DNA of 64,000 nucleotides, taken from Candidatus Zixiibacteriota bacterium. Lineage in GTDB: Bacteria > Zixibacteria > MSB-5A5 > GN15 > FEB-12. Shown piece after piece: positions 1 through 8,237 of the stretch. A program made the position numbers and the translations under genes. Positions within the stretch are counted from its first letter, which is position 1. The number at the start of each line of letters is the position of its first letter. Under the pieces are notes generated by a model. That model had not been told where the DNA came from. It made no database searches and saw only the letters and a list, made by a program, of their open reading frames with translations. The DNA is taken from positions 155,467 to 219,466 of the forward strand of contig JACZWU010000006.1 of assembly GCA_022571985.1 (NCBI GenBank), written 5' to 3'.

Positions 1-1
1 T

Positions 2-589
2 ACAGAAATTCAAAATTTCAGACATGAGATTAGTGAAAAGATTGACACTAAGACTATCAAGGGGTTTTTGGACAAAATAGAGTATCTAAACAACAAAGTA
101 TTAAAAATCTCCCGCTTAGCAACACACGCTAATTTTAGAATGTCTTCAGCAAAAAAGAAAGGAGAACTATTTACGTTCATAAAAAAGTACTTGGTTACCC
201 TGTCCGAGCATGGAATTACGCGTGACCTTGAGATTACGGATAAGATTCCAGAGCACTTCCAGCTTGTCCGGCGGTTTAGGCCTTTGGAACTGACTATGGC
301 AATTGACAACTTTCTCGCTAATGCAAAGAAAGCAGAAGCTTCGCGGATTCAATTTGGGGCGAAAAAAGAGGGGAGTTCTTTCCTGATTACAATTTCCGAC
401 AACGGTAATGGCTTGAGCAAGGACATTGAATATCCTGATTCAATTTTCGAAAAGGGAGTTACGACGACGAAAGGATCTGGATTGGGCCTTTATTTCTTGA
501 AAGAAATTGTAACTCAGGATTTGGAGGGTGAAGTTTCGGTTGTAAACAGGGCAAAGGGAAGGTTTACTATAGGGATTAAGCTCAAATGA
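2..589 (+). CDS. Histidine-kinase-like GHKL ATPase, C-terminal part (5' end outside window)
   Basis: The frame is open to the left window edge, so only the C-terminal part of the protein is seen. The first visible residues contain FRHEI, which resembles the H-box of a histidine kinase dimerisation domain (His codon at 23-25). It is followed by a GHKL ATPase: N-box around DNFLANAKKA, G1 box DNGNGL, G2 box TTTKGSGLGLY. It should bind ATP and, if the His is the phospho-acceptor, autophosphorylate. Its stop overlaps the start of the response-regulator gene by four bases (ATGA), so the two are translationally coupled and probably form one signalling pair. No membrane segment is visible. With a Vsr nuclease next door, the pair may belong to a restriction or defence locus whose other genes lie to the left; that is inference. 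Confidence 0.8.
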   Translation, partial: TEIQNFRHEISEKIDTKTIKGFLDKIEYLNNKVLKISRLATHANFRMSSAKKKGELFTFIKKYLVTLSEHGITRDLEITDKIPEHFQLVRRFRPLELTMAIDNFLANAKKAEASRIQFGAKKEGSSFLITISDNGNGLSKDIEYPDSIFEKGVTTTKGSGLGLYFLKEIVTQDLEGEVSVVNRAKGRFTIGIKLK

Positions 590-1536
590 AACTGGATTAC
601 AATATCCTTTGGTGCGAAGATAGCATGGATTGGTTTGAGGCAAAGTCAAAACAGGTAGAACGCCATATAACCGAATTAGGTTTTCTTCCGAGCATTACGC
701 TAATTGCCAATGCTAACACCACAAACTTTGATAACGCAATAAAGAAATCCCAAACTTTTGATATTATTCTTGTCGACTATAAGATCGATGGTGAGTCCTT
801 CGGCGATAAATTAATTAAACATATTAGAAATCACAACGTGTTTGCAGAAGTCGTCTTTTATTCAGGCAAAACAAAAGCTGAGCTTTATAAGGCCGTGGCC
901 GATAGCGAGCTTGACGGTGTCTATGTTGCGCTTAGGGAAATCGACTTTATTGATAAAGTTAAAAATGTAATAGATACCACTGTTAGAAAAGTGCTTGATG
1001 TGAATAACATGCGTGGCATTGTGATGGCTTTTACCTCTGTCATAGACAAACAGATTTTTGAAATAATTAGGATCTTTCATGACAATCACATACCCGACGA
1101 CGAAAGAATGGAACAATTCAGGAAAACTCTTCTACAGAGAATTGAAAAAAGGATCAGTGAGCAGGAGAATACTTGTAAAGATGTAAATGTAGATGACCCC
1201 TGGGACTACCTTAGCTCAACGGTACATTTTGGATCGCAATTGAGAGTTATCACTCTTCGTAAAGATATTCTCGAAAAGGCTTTTCAAGCAAAAAACCCTT
1301 CAAACAAATGGTATGCAGTCTATCAAAACGTATTAAAGTTCGAGCAGGAGACAAACCCAAATAGAAACCGTTTGGCACATGAAAGTGAAAAAGTGATAAG
1401 CAATGAAGATGGATCTATAGCGATCAAAATCGGTGCTGTCACTTTTGATCTTGAAACGGCAAAGCAATGGCGAGCCGATTTGATTAAACAGGCAAAGTCC
1501 ATAAATGAATTCCACGAAGCGCTCAAGCCAAAGTAA
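586..1536 (+). CDS. Response regulator with receiver domain and unknown C-terminal domain
   Basis: The N-terminal ~125 residues form a receiver domain. An acidic cluster WCEDS lies near residue 11, the likely phospho-acceptor is Asp64 in IILVDYKIDG, and YSGKT matches the conserved Ser/Thr-Lys end of the fold. The remaining ~190 residues are helix-rich and match no DNA-binding domain I recognise, so the output may be protein-protein or enzymatic and not transcriptional. It overlaps the upstream ATPase gene by four bases and should be its phosphorylation partner. The 3' end stops 4 bp from the convergent vsr-like gene. Receiver proteins of this type occur beside GHKL ATPases in predicted restriction systems; that link here is inferred from context. 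Confidence 0.8.
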   Translation: MKLDYNILWCEDSMDWFEAKSKQVERHITELGFLPSITLIANANTTNFDNAIKKSQTFDIILVDYKIDGESFGDKLIKHIRNHNVFAEVVFYSGKTKAELYKAVADSELDGVYVALREIDFIDKVKNVIDTTVRKVLDVNNMRGIVMAFTSVIDKQIFEIIRIFHDNHIPDDERMEQFRKTLLQRIEKRISEQENTCKDVNVDDPWDYLSSTVHFGSQLRVITLRKDILEKAFQAKNPSNKWYAVYQNVLKFEQETNPNRNRLAHESEKVISNEDGSIAIKIGAVTFDLETAKQWRADLIKQAKSINEFHEALKPK

Positions 1537-1540
1537 ATAT

Positions 1541-1960
1541 TTATTTTGAAAGTGCCATTGGTAATCGCCCACAGATGCTCTTTTTCAAATATGAATTGTC
1601 TTTTGTTTCACACTCCCAAATTACGATAACTTTCCAACCAAGCCTCCTTAGTGTTTTTTGATTTACTTTGTCGCGCTCGATGTTTTTCTTGAGCTTGTGT
1701 CTCCAGAAAGTCGCATTACTTTGTGGAAAGTGTCCTTCTTTGCACTTTGTGTGGTGGTGCCAAAAGCAACCATGTACGAATATTACAGTTCTATATTTTG
1801 GGAGGCAAATATCAGGTTTGCCGGGGAGTTCCTTCTTGTGAACCCTGAAACGGTAGCCCAACCGATGTAAAACACTTCTCACCGTGATTTCTGGCTTCGT
1901 ATCCTTGCTGTGGATACTTCTCATAATTTTGCTTCGCTTTTCTTTTGAAACAAAGTCCAT
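1541..1960 (-). CDS. vsr: Very short patch repair endonuclease (Vsr family)
   Basis: This 139-residue protein is full length for the Vsr family. It has the family landmarks RSIHSKDTKPE near the N-terminus, the catalytic core GKPDICLPKYRTVIFVHGC followed by FWHHH, the TFWRHKLKKNIERD helix and the terminal GWKVIVIWECE strand. Known Vsr enzymes nick DNA at T:G mismatches left by deamination of 5-methylcytosine, next to a Dcm-type methylase. No cytosine methylase gene is visible, so one may lie to the left of the window, or the enzyme may serve a restriction locus with the adjacent ATPase/receiver pair. It is convergent with the receiver gene (4-bp gap). No Shine-Dalgarno site is obvious before the ATG. 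Confidence 0.9.
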   Translation of the reverse strand: MDFVSKEKRSKIMRSIHSKDTKPEITVRSVLHRLGYRFRVHKKELPGKPDICLPKYRTVIFVHGCFWHHHTKCKEGHFPQSNATFWRHKLKKNIERDKVNQKTLRRLGWKVIVIWECETKDNSYLKKSICGRLPMALSK

Positions 1961-2049
1961 GATAAATTATAGAGTATCTTCCGAAAAAAGGCACCCTAAA
2001 TACTAAATTTGAAAGTGGGAATTCGGTTATTTCCTTTCCGCATAAAGAA

Positions 2050-2268
2050 CTAGAATTTTCCTAATTGTTGCAATGCTGAAATGTATACCTCTCCGGATTT
2101 TGAATCAACCCACTTCTTAACTTTCTCAAAATTAAATCGTATATGCTTCCCCAGTTTGATATAGGGAATGTCAGTATTCCGTATCCAGTACTTGACAATA
2201 CTCGGTTTCACACGGCAGAATTCGGCCACATCTTCAATAGTCCAGAGTTTTTCAGAAGATTGTTTCAT
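2050..2268 (-). CDS. Small helix-turn-helix protein, excisionase-type
   Basis: The 72-residue protein carries the helix-turn-helix of the excisionase/MerR-like family (HTH_17). WTIEDVAEFCRVKPSIVKYW is the helix pair, and IPYIKLGKHIRFNFEKVKKW is the typical wing with the G-x-x-R-F element. Its start overlaps the stop of the HerA-like gene by four bases, so it is the last gene of a four-gene minus-strand run (5183 to 2050). Proteins of this type act as excisionases or small regulators in integrating elements. It marks the left part of the 2-15 kb block as mobile in origin, although which integrase it would serve cannot be told from sequence. Confidence 0.8.
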   Translation of the reverse strand: MKQSSEKLWTIEDVAEFCRVKPSIVKYWIRNTDIPYIKLGKHIRFNFEKVKKWVDSKSGEVYISALQQLGKF

Positions 2269-4343
2269 TTTACAAGGAAATCTCCAGCCAAAACCACTTT
2301 TATTTTGTCCCGATATACACCCAGTCGCGAATCAACGGAAATCAATTGTTCAAGTTCTCTTTTTGCCTTGCCGTCTTTTGTTGCAATTAACAACCGGCTA
2401 GGCTTCAACTCAGTGCTAAAATTCTTAACTATATTGTTAATCTCTTTTTCTAAAGGTGGTGAGATAGCTATTTCAATGAATAGTAATTGAGGATGGTTCC
2501 GAAGGACTACGTCAACTGCTTTATTATTGGATAAGAAGAATTCAATATCGACAGTGAACCCGTGTTTCTTCGCCCACATCCGAATGTGATGAGCGACAAA
2601 TTGGTGTAAGTAACCGCCTTTTGAATTGAGTCCTGGCTTAGTTACCCCTACAAACCTGAAAGCAGCCTCAGTAGGCTCAGGCACTATCAGAAAACTTTTA
2701 CCAACTTGCAGACGATGCTCCACTATATAAGCTAATCTGATCAACTCACTCTTTACCTTGGATTGAGTCGAGCCACTTGTAATACGAGTGATGCTCAGCA
2801 GTTGACGCCACGTAATCAAGCGATCTGGCAAGTTTAACCATATTTTTATCAAGGATTCTGCTAGTTCGCGTGCCTTAGTTTTCTGTAATCCTGATTTCTG
2901 CCTGGCTAACCTGACATTAGCTGAAGTGTGTGAAAATCTGTCCCCCGCCCTTTTCTCGGACACGACGGTCCTTAGATCTGTTCTATTAACACCGGACTGT
3001 CGATAGAGTCTTTCTTTCTGTTCTTTCTGATGCCGCCAAAATGCTATCCAATCAACACAAGTAGGTTCTTCAAACTTGTAGAATTTCACTGGCAGCGGTT
3101 CCATGTATCCGCCAGCCATTCTGATAATAGCCTCGCCCGTTTCAAGGCTATGCAAAGATTCGGATTGTTGTGATGTTAGTGCCATTGCTTGAGACATGGT
3201 GGTCACCTCGCCTCCGCTCGAAAGATGAAAACAAACCTTCAAATATGAATTGTTTAGAACGCTTTTCAGAAGAGTAGAGGGCTCCTGTGAGAGCGAGCAG
3301 ATAGCCATATTAAGAGCACGTGCTTCATCAACAAGTTTTGTTATCAAGGAAGCACTTCGTTTGTGTTCGCTATACTCTTTAGCTCTTGAGAAAAGCCTGT
3401 GTTGACATTCGTCCATAATGTCGATTGTTAAATGTCTAGCAGAAGGGTTATATGTTCGATAAAAAGAGTCCCACAATAGAAGAAATTCACTTAGAAAAGA
3501 TTCGATTTCAGACATCAAGCCTGTGGTTGAAAGAATGAGTTGTTTGTCAGAAAGCACCTGAAGCATCTCTGAGTTTGTAGTAATGACTTCTCCCAAAGTA
3601 TATAAAAGCAATTCTAATCTTGAGGTTACAGTTGAGAGTATTATTGCGTCTTTGTGTTTAAATCTTTGGGGAGTTGATACAATTGCGTGGAGCAAATCGA
3701 TAATTGTAGCATCTGGATTGCGTTTAAAAAGATTTGCCAGAGTTTTAAGGATTACAGATTCTGCGCCATGCCAGAAATTTAGAGTTTCAGACAGATGCCC
3801 CGTAACAACTTGATGCCAGACATCAATCGGGACGTTGGGTGGAGGCTTTAACGGATTAAATCTGAGGTCTTTCCAATTCAGGCACAACGTATCAGGATAT
3901 TTTGCGGCTAATGGAATATATTCTTCTGCTTTAGGGTCATTTATTTTTACTGAGTGAATTCCTGCTTGATAAGCAGATTCTGCCAGTACAATTGCAGCAT
4001 TTGTTTTGCCGGAGCCTGAAGTGCCTGCAAATACTAAATGCCTTGGCGTTTTCTCTAATGGTAATCTTAATTCAATCGCACTCTTGCCCAGGATTTTGCC
4101 TAATTTAAGTTCCCCAACTATAGAGTCCTGATTAGCAGGCAGATCAAAGTCATCATTTACATAGTAGTTTCCGTCCAGCTTCGCTAATAAGTAGCTATAA
4201 AGGCTGTGGGCAAGCGTTGGATTCCAATAAACTGACAATGAGTCAAGGCCACTTTCAAACCAATCCTCAGTTACTCGGGCCTTATTCTTCAATTCTTCTA
4301 GTATTGCTAGGTCTATATTCTGGAAATCTATCATAACTATCAT
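2265..4343 (-). CDS. HerA/FtsK-type ATPase with C-terminal restriction-endonuclease-like domain
   Basis: The 692-residue protein has a P-loop ATPase of the HerA/TraG type: Walker A AGTSGSGKTNAA near residue 107, and a Walker B region DIMDECQHRLF near 303. It then has a second segment typical of these pumps (SLSQEPSTLLKS). A middle region (about 470-560) looks like a winged-helix segment. The last ~115 residues resemble a PD-(D/E)xK nuclease: Asp in KAVDVVL, then Glu in LLFIEIAIS, with Ala where a Lys is usual, so activity is uncertain. HerA-type ATPases translocate or remodel duplex DNA, often with a nuclease. Here motor and nuclease-like parts are in one chain. It is paralogous to the ATPase at 8599-9930. 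It overlaps the cysteine-rich gene by about 60 bp and the HTH gene by 4 bp. Confidence 0.78.
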   Translation of the reverse strand: MIVMIDFQNIDLAILEELKNKARVTEDWFESGLDSLSVYWNPTLAHSLYSYLLAKLDGNYYVNDDFDLPANQDSIVGELKLGKILGKSAIELRLPLEKTPRHLVFAGTSGSGKTNAAIVLAESAYQAGIHSVKINDPKAEEYIPLAAKYPDTLCLNWKDLRFNPLKPPPNVPIDVWHQVVTGHLSETLNFWHGAESVILKTLANLFKRNPDATIIDLLHAIVSTPQRFKHKDAIILSTVTSRLELLLYTLGEVITTNSEMLQVLSDKQLILSTTGLMSEIESFLSEFLLLWDSFYRTYNPSARHLTIDIMDECQHRLFSRAKEYSEHKRSASLITKLVDEARALNMAICSLSQEPSTLLKSVLNNSYLKVCFHLSSGGEVTTMSQAMALTSQQSESLHSLETGEAIIRMAGGYMEPLPVKFYKFEEPTCVDWIAFWRHQKEQKERLYRQSGVNRTDLRTVVSEKRAGDRFSHTSANVRLARQKSGLQKTKARELAESLIKIWLNLPDRLITWRQLLSITRITSGSTQSKVKSELIRLAYIVEHRLQVGKSFLIVPEPTEAAFRFVGVTKPGLNSKGGYLHQFVAHHIRMWAKKHGFTVDIEFFLSNNKAVDVVLRNHPQLLFIEIAISPPLEKEINNIVKNFSTELKPSRLLIATKDGKAKRELEQLISVDSRLGVYRDKIKVVLAGDFLVK

Positions 4344-4803
4344 ATCCTATTAGAGTACCAAAGAAATTTATTAGCATTCCCAATAATCCTTCTGAAATTT
4401 GCTCTTTTAGAATTTCTTTCGCATGGCAAGGACAAACAGGATTGTCTTGAAACCACTCCACGTCGTAGTCGCAAAGTTTAGTACCGCACAGAACGCAAGT
4501 GTATAACTCACAGCATTTACAAACTGTATGGTTATAACCGCATATGCCTTTCAGATCATTTATGGAAGCAACAGTGTGAGAACAATCCAAAGTAGTACTA
4601 ATGAAACCGCTCTCTACTTTCGGTATCTGGTGTTGGTCTATCACTATGCCTTTGAATTTTCCTCCAATAAGGATTTTCTTTCCAAAATGGTCTACTACGT
4701 AATCAAAATGTTGCTCTGATCCAACAATTCCAAAATTCCCTTGTTGTGCAAATCTTTTCATTCTTTCCTCGCTTGAGGACCTATCTTCTCTTCTAAAAGG
4801 CAT
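4282..4803 (-). CDS. Cysteine-rich (zinc-ribbon-like) protein of the HerA operon
   Basis: I do not recognise the family. The middle of the protein has many paired cysteines and histidines (CGYNHTVCKCCELYTCVLCG, then CDYDVEW and CPCHAK), which look like two or more zinc ribbons. The C-terminus (EGLLGMLINFFGTLIGY) is hydrophobic and may be an amphipathic or short membrane helix. I chose ATG 4803 because AAAGG lies about 8 nt before it; an upstream TTG at 4821 would overlap the previous stop codon. It sits between a membrane protein gene (4818-5183) and the HerA ATPase gene. The three may form one complex, with this protein as the adaptor; that is inference from gene order. Confidence 0.6.
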   Translation of the reverse strand: MPFRREDRSSSEERMKRFAQQGNFGIVGSEQHFDYVVDHFGKKILIGGKFKGIVIDQHQIPKVESGFISTTLDCSHTVASINDLKGICGYNHTVCKCCELYTCVLCGTKLCDYDVEWFQDNPVCPCHAKEILKEQISEGLLGMLINFFGTLIGYDSYDRFPEYRPSNTRRIEE

Positions 4804-4817
4804 GACATTTAATCCTT

Positions 4818-5183
4818 TCAAAAAAAATAGTTGGCAATAAAATAGCCGATTGCTGCGCCAACAGGTAATCCGTACATTCTATTTTCAAAAGTTGACATAT
4901 AGTAGAGATCTTTAATAGTGTAAGAGATGCGATTCAGTAGGACGAATAAGCTAAGTGCCAGGGCTATTACAATGACAACGGTAAATCCAAAACTTGAAAC
5001 CGCGAGATCAAATTGTTTATTAAGTGGATCGTATAGGAATCTGTTTAATACCAAAGGCACTCTTATAAACAACCACATCATTACCATAATCAACACAAAC
5101 ACTAATTGACCTTTCATGCCCACCGAAGCACCGATGAAACCACCGATTAAACAAAGTAGAATATGCCAAAAACCAAACTCCAT
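4818..5183 (-). CDS. Small integral membrane protein, first gene of the HerA operon
   Basis: This 121-residue protein has about four hydrophobic segments: residues 6-22, 27-45, 62-85 and near the C-terminus (GLPVGAAIGYFIANYFF). A polar linker YDPLNKQFD lies between the second and third segments. I do not recognise a named family. GAGGT lies close before the ATG, so translation may use a Shine-Dalgarno site here, unlike most genes of the 5-15 kb block. It heads the run membrane protein, cysteine-rich protein, HerA-nuclease, HTH. A membrane partner for a DNA-pumping ATPase would fit a transfer or anchoring role, but nothing in the sequence proves it. Confidence 0.6.
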   Translation of the reverse strand: MEFGFWHILLCLIGGFIGASVGMKGQLVFVLIMVMMWLFIRVPLVLNRFLYDPLNKQFDLAVSSFGFTVVIVIALALSLFVLLNRISYTIKDLYYMSTFENRMYGLPVGAAIGYFIANYFF

Positions 5184-5512
5184 TTAGACCTCACGCAATT
5201 TGACAAATAGGACATTTAGACCACACTGGAACCACAGTTGAGATTTCCGGTAGATTTCCGGAAAGTGAAATGCGATGGTAGTTCCAAGTATGTGGTCTTT
5301 TTGGTTAGTAGGTATCATCCATGCCATCCACTTTAAAAGTCAGTTGCAAGTTTCTTCTACTCTAATATACAGTGCCCACTTTCCCAGAATTGTCATAATT
5401 GTAAAAATTGATACCTGCTAATTGTCCTTATTTTGTCACAATTTCGCACATCCTTGCGCTAGTAAAATAGAAAAATTTATAAAGGCAAAGGCGCAATAGA
5501 AGACACCTTAAA
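5184..5512. other. Divergent intergenic region upstream of the HerA operon
   Basis: This 329-bp A/T-rich space separates the minus-strand HerA operon from the plus-strand gene at 5513. It holds the TATA-type promoter of the latter (5471-5483) and presumably the promoter of the former. GATTTCCGGTAGATTTCCGG at about 5231 contains a short direct repeat (GATTTCCGG twice) that could be an operator. No ORF or RNA is evident. Confidence 0.4.
5471..5483 (+). promoter_or_regulatory. Archaeal-type BRE/TATA box before the 5513 gene
   Basis: GAAAAA immediately precedes TTTATAAA (5476-5483). The TATA centre lies about 33 nt before the ATG, so transcription starting 25-27 nt downstream would give a leader of only a few bases. 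No Shine-Dalgarno site is present between box and ATG. This matches archaeal B-recognition element plus TATA promoters. Confidence 0.55.
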
Positions 5513-6103
5513 ATGGCAATATATTTTGCTCGTAACGACCAAGCCGTTCCCGTTGCTTTGGTAGACGGCTATCTGCCGGACAAGAGACGAATTCAGGATT
5601 CTCTAATGCTGGCACAAAGCTTTAATTACCCAGGCATTGACAATCGGCCGGAAGATTCGAGATATACATTTGTCGGTATATCACAGATGATTAATGACAA
5701 TCTAAAGGACCTGCAGGGGTCAGGCATCGAGCACTGGGTTATCTATCCGCCGACGGGGTTTGAAGACATCACTAACGAGATTAAGCACCAGTCTCCTCTG
5801 GAGGCACTGTTAGTCTCGAAGGAGATACGACCTAAAAAGGAAACCTCTTCCCCGTACTGCATAAATGTAATGGCAGATACAAAGACAGAAAGCCGAGAGC
5901 GTCTCAAACGCTATATGGCTGTATGGCTATCTGCCACAGGATTCCAACTGAAGCCAGAAAACACGTACATTGATTTTTCGAGTTTTCGCTCAGTGTGCCA
6001 AGATGCGCTTGAATATTTTCAGAATCTGCATACCATGCCGATTACGATGTCGATTCAAACGGCCGCAAAAGCTACTCAGTCCGGCGCTCAGAAAGTTTCG
6101 TAA
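5513..6103 (+). CDS. Protein of unknown function (196 aa)
   Basis: I do not recognise this protein. It is soluble, without a signal peptide or membrane segment. The N-terminal half is mixed (AIYFARNDQAVPVALVDGY; SRYTFVGISQMINDNL), and the C-terminal third is more helical. It has a likely leaderless start: a TATA-type promoter lies 33 nt upstream and there is no Shine-Dalgarno site. Its 3' end overlaps the convergent 366-aa gene by 16 bp, with the stop codon inside the other gene's last codons. As a single gene in an integrative-element-like block, it may be an element-specific accessory gene. Confidence 0.6.
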   Translation: MAIYFARNDQAVPVALVDGYLPDKRRIQDSLMLAQSFNYPGIDNRPEDSRYTFVGISQMINDNLKDLQGSGIEHWVIYPPTGFEDITNEIKHQSPLEALLVSKEIRPKKETSSPYCINVMADTKTESRERLKRYMAVWLSATGFQLKPENTYIDFSSFRSVCQDALEYFQNLHTMPITMSIQTAAKATQSGAQKVS

Positions 6104-7188
6104 GACAGAGGGGAAGTCAGCGGCTCTATGAAACAGTATGTGAAGGAGTTTTTCTTGAGAAACATTCTTGAAAATGGGTCGTCATAATTCCACGTACACT
6201 CTAGGCAATTTGGGAAGTAGCTACGGCATTCCGATAAAGCATTAGCAATTTGCTTCTTATTACTTCTTACGAGCGTCTCACTAACGCTTTTTTCGTATGG
6301 CCGGAGGCTCTTGAACAGATCTATGAGCGGGATACACTCCTCATGTGCACGCATTAGAATCGCCTTCAGTACTCGAATCAATCGAGGATCAGGAGACTTT
6401 CTACGTGAATCGAATTTTGCGCCGCGATAACATATCTCAGCCCGAGGCTCTCGTATCCAAATGTCATATTGACTTCGTTTATTCAGGTACTCTTCAAGGT
6501 CATTCTTTTCGAGAGGAGACCCCGGTGTCTTCCATGCTGTATAAACGGTAAATAGTTTTGGCATAATTTTGTGTTCGCGCACTTCAGAATCTGCATCAAC
6601 GCGTGAGGGTTCCGTTACCTTGATATTCCTAGCCTTGGTTACCTCATCCCTATAATATGCTGCAATACATTGACTACCGGTTTCTACCACACATCTAGTA
6701 TAACGTTCACCACCAGTAGATGGTACGGTTGCTTCATTATCAAGAGGAGCAAAGTCGAACTGTACCATTTGACGGTGAAGCACCATTGACACAATATCCT
6801 CTATCCATTCTTTGTCTGTTCTCTTTAGTATTTCAATCGTACGTTCTATTGCTGTAAAAGCTCTTAATGTATTAATGGAGCCAATAAGATAAAAGGGGCG
6901 ATGATCCTCTGAAACCTTCATCACAAATGGCGGTAGATCATGCTCCAGTTTACTGTAGGCATCGTCCAGGCTCATTGACGTCAGAAACCATCCATCCGTC
7001 TCGTAGAGATTCCATAAATCATCTATATACTTGGAAGAGCCATTAGATATGCTGTCCATGACTTTGGCGCAAATTGACTTCACAACTTGTCTTGGAATTT
7101 CAAACATATCTCTTCCTCCAGGATTGTCCTCGCTATGGAAACGGGCATCTGAATAAACATTATCACCTACTCGGAACGGGTATGTCAA
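6088..7188 (-). CDS. Protein of unknown function (366 aa)
   Basis: No family is recognised. The protein is soluble and lacks a signal peptide. The N-terminal half includes an alpha/beta stretch (HRPFYLIGSINTLRAFTAIE). The middle, VQFDFAPLDNEATVPSTGGE, is polar. The C-terminal region from about residue 265 (PRLIRVLKAILMRAHEE) is helical and could be a winged-helix or other DNA-binding domain. There is no Shine-Dalgarno site. A TATA-like stretch (GATATATAC, plus strand about 7227-7235) lies roughly 40 nt before the start. It is convergent with and overlaps the 5513 gene by 16 bp. Function is unknown; location suggests an accessory gene of the mobile block. Confidence 0.6.
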   Translation of the reverse strand: MTYPFRVGDNVYSDARFHSEDNPGGRDMFEIPRQVVKSICAKVMDSISNGSSKYIDDLWNLYETDGWFLTSMSLDDAYSKLEHDLPPFVMKVSEDHRPFYLIGSINTLRAFTAIERTIEILKRTDKEWIEDIVSMVLHRQMVQFDFAPLDNEATVPSTGGERYTRCVVETGSQCIAAYYRDEVTKARNIKVTEPSRVDADSEVREHKIMPKLFTVYTAWKTPGSPLEKNDLEEYLNKRSQYDIWIREPRAEICYRGAKFDSRRKSPDPRLIRVLKAILMRAHEECIPLIDLFKSLRPYEKSVSETLVRSNKKQIANALSECRSYFPNCLECTWNYDDPFSRMFLKKNSFTYCFIEPLTSPLSYETF

Positions 7189-7240
7189 GAGTTATATGCA
7201 ATCCTAATAAAAGAATTCTGTATATATCAGTCTTCACTTA

Positions 7241-7652
7241 TCATGTTGTACTCTTGTCTTCGTTCGAGGCAGGATATTTTTTATGAGTCCGAATCGGTTT
7301 GAATTCATTGACCAATCCCCAATACACTTTCTTGAACGGCAACCGATACCTGTTGAAGTGCGGCAGGCTGACTTCCTTCATCCAAAACAACCACAATTTT
7401 TTCATCTGGTTTTAGGCTGTATTTCTTTACCAAAATATCTGGGATATTTGGGTATAAGTGCTTGAAAGTTGTCGCGTAAACTGCCTTTCTCAAATTCAGA
7501 TATCGTTTTGGAACGTTGTCTTTTTTGCTGTAAATTGGAATAAGTAATTTTACAATTATCGCCAAATTGAGTCTTTCAATAGATAGACCTGAAAGGGAAT
7601 ACTTTTTAGTTAATATGGTTGGTGCTCTCTTGCGGCAAATTATTGCCTTCAA
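7241..7652 (-). pseudogene. Frameshifted paralogue of the 8238 gene
   Basis: The N-terminal part reads like the 8238-8579 protein: KRYLNLRKAVYATTFKHLYP matches KQYHNLRKAVYVTTFKYLYP, and both continue to PDEKIVV. After PDEKIVV the frame leaves the family. A one-base shift near 7388 restores it (FWMKEVSLPHFNRYR versus FWTKEIRLPHFNRYR) and runs on to a stop at 7241-7243. So an extra base, real or a sequencing error, has broken this copy; the unshifted frame stops at 7305. The probable original start is TTG 7565 or the start at 7652, overlapping the membrane protein gene upstream. The family is unknown to me. Confidence 0.65.
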
Positions 7653-7932
7653 GATACTTCAATTTTTTTTCGAAGGCTCGCGACATATATACAGTAAATG
7701 GGTTTATTATTTTCTGATTAACATAACCGCCAAAACCAAACACCAATGAAGTAAGAGACGTATTTACGGTCGTGATTGCCAGAATTTGCTCTAGCGATAG
7801 TTGTTCTACTTCAGGAACTAGTGACATCATTCCTGAACTGACTAGCCCCAATGCAGAACCTACCATTGCACCATTTTTGGTATTCCATTTATGAAGCGGC
7901 GAAAGGTAGTAGTTTCCCTTTTTTCTTACCAT
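7606..7932 (-). CDS. Small membrane protein of unknown function (108 aa)
   Basis: Two hydrophobic segments are visible, around residues 22-42 (MVGSALGLVSSGMMSLVP) and 51-72 (ILAITTVNTSLTSLVFGFGG), with a basic N-terminus (MVRKKGN) and a polar C-terminal tail. No family is recognised. It is preceded by a TATA-type promoter exactly where an archaeal leaderless gene would have one, and no Shine-Dalgarno site is present. It overlaps the start of the frameshifted paralogue gene by up to 47 bp, so the two were probably co-transcribed. Confidence 0.55.
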   Translation of the reverse strand: MVRKKGNYYLSPLHKWNTKNGAMVGSALGLVSSGMMSLVPEVEQLSLEQILAITTVNTSLTSLVFGFGGYVNQKIINPFTVYMSRAFEKKLKYLEGNNLPQESTNHIN

Positions 7933-7952
7933 CTGATTGAGTCAGTAGGGTT

Positions 7953-7965
7953 TTTATTTATACTT
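7953..7965 (-). promoter_or_regulatory. Archaeal-type TATA box before the 7932 gene
   Basis: On the minus strand GATAAG precedes TATAAATA (7955-7962). The centre is about 26 nt before the ATG, the distance expected for leaderless archaeal transcription. No Shine-Dalgarno site is seen. Confidence 0.5.
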
Positions 7966-8237
7966 ATCTTACTACTCAACAGCGGTGAAGTTCTGGTTTT
8001 CAATGCCTACGTCTGCTCTGCTCCAAACTTCTAAACAATGACAGTATACCAATCCATGAACCATTTGAATCTTTTCAAAAAGAGGCACTTTTCCTTGAAT
8101 TGAAGTAGCATTTTCTCTCTCAGCCTAGTTGAAAATAATAACGGTTACGAGAGCGTAAAGATTATGCAGCTACCGGAATATCCCTTTCAATTGAGAGGTC
8201 AGAATTGAAGTTGTATAGTGCATTTCTAGTACCTTCT
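7966..8237. other. Intergenic region without a visible gene
   Basis: A/T-rich stretch of about 270 bp between the membrane-protein promoter and the unknown-family gene at 8238. No ORF with a start signal, hairpin terminator or repeat stands out. Confidence 0.3.
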
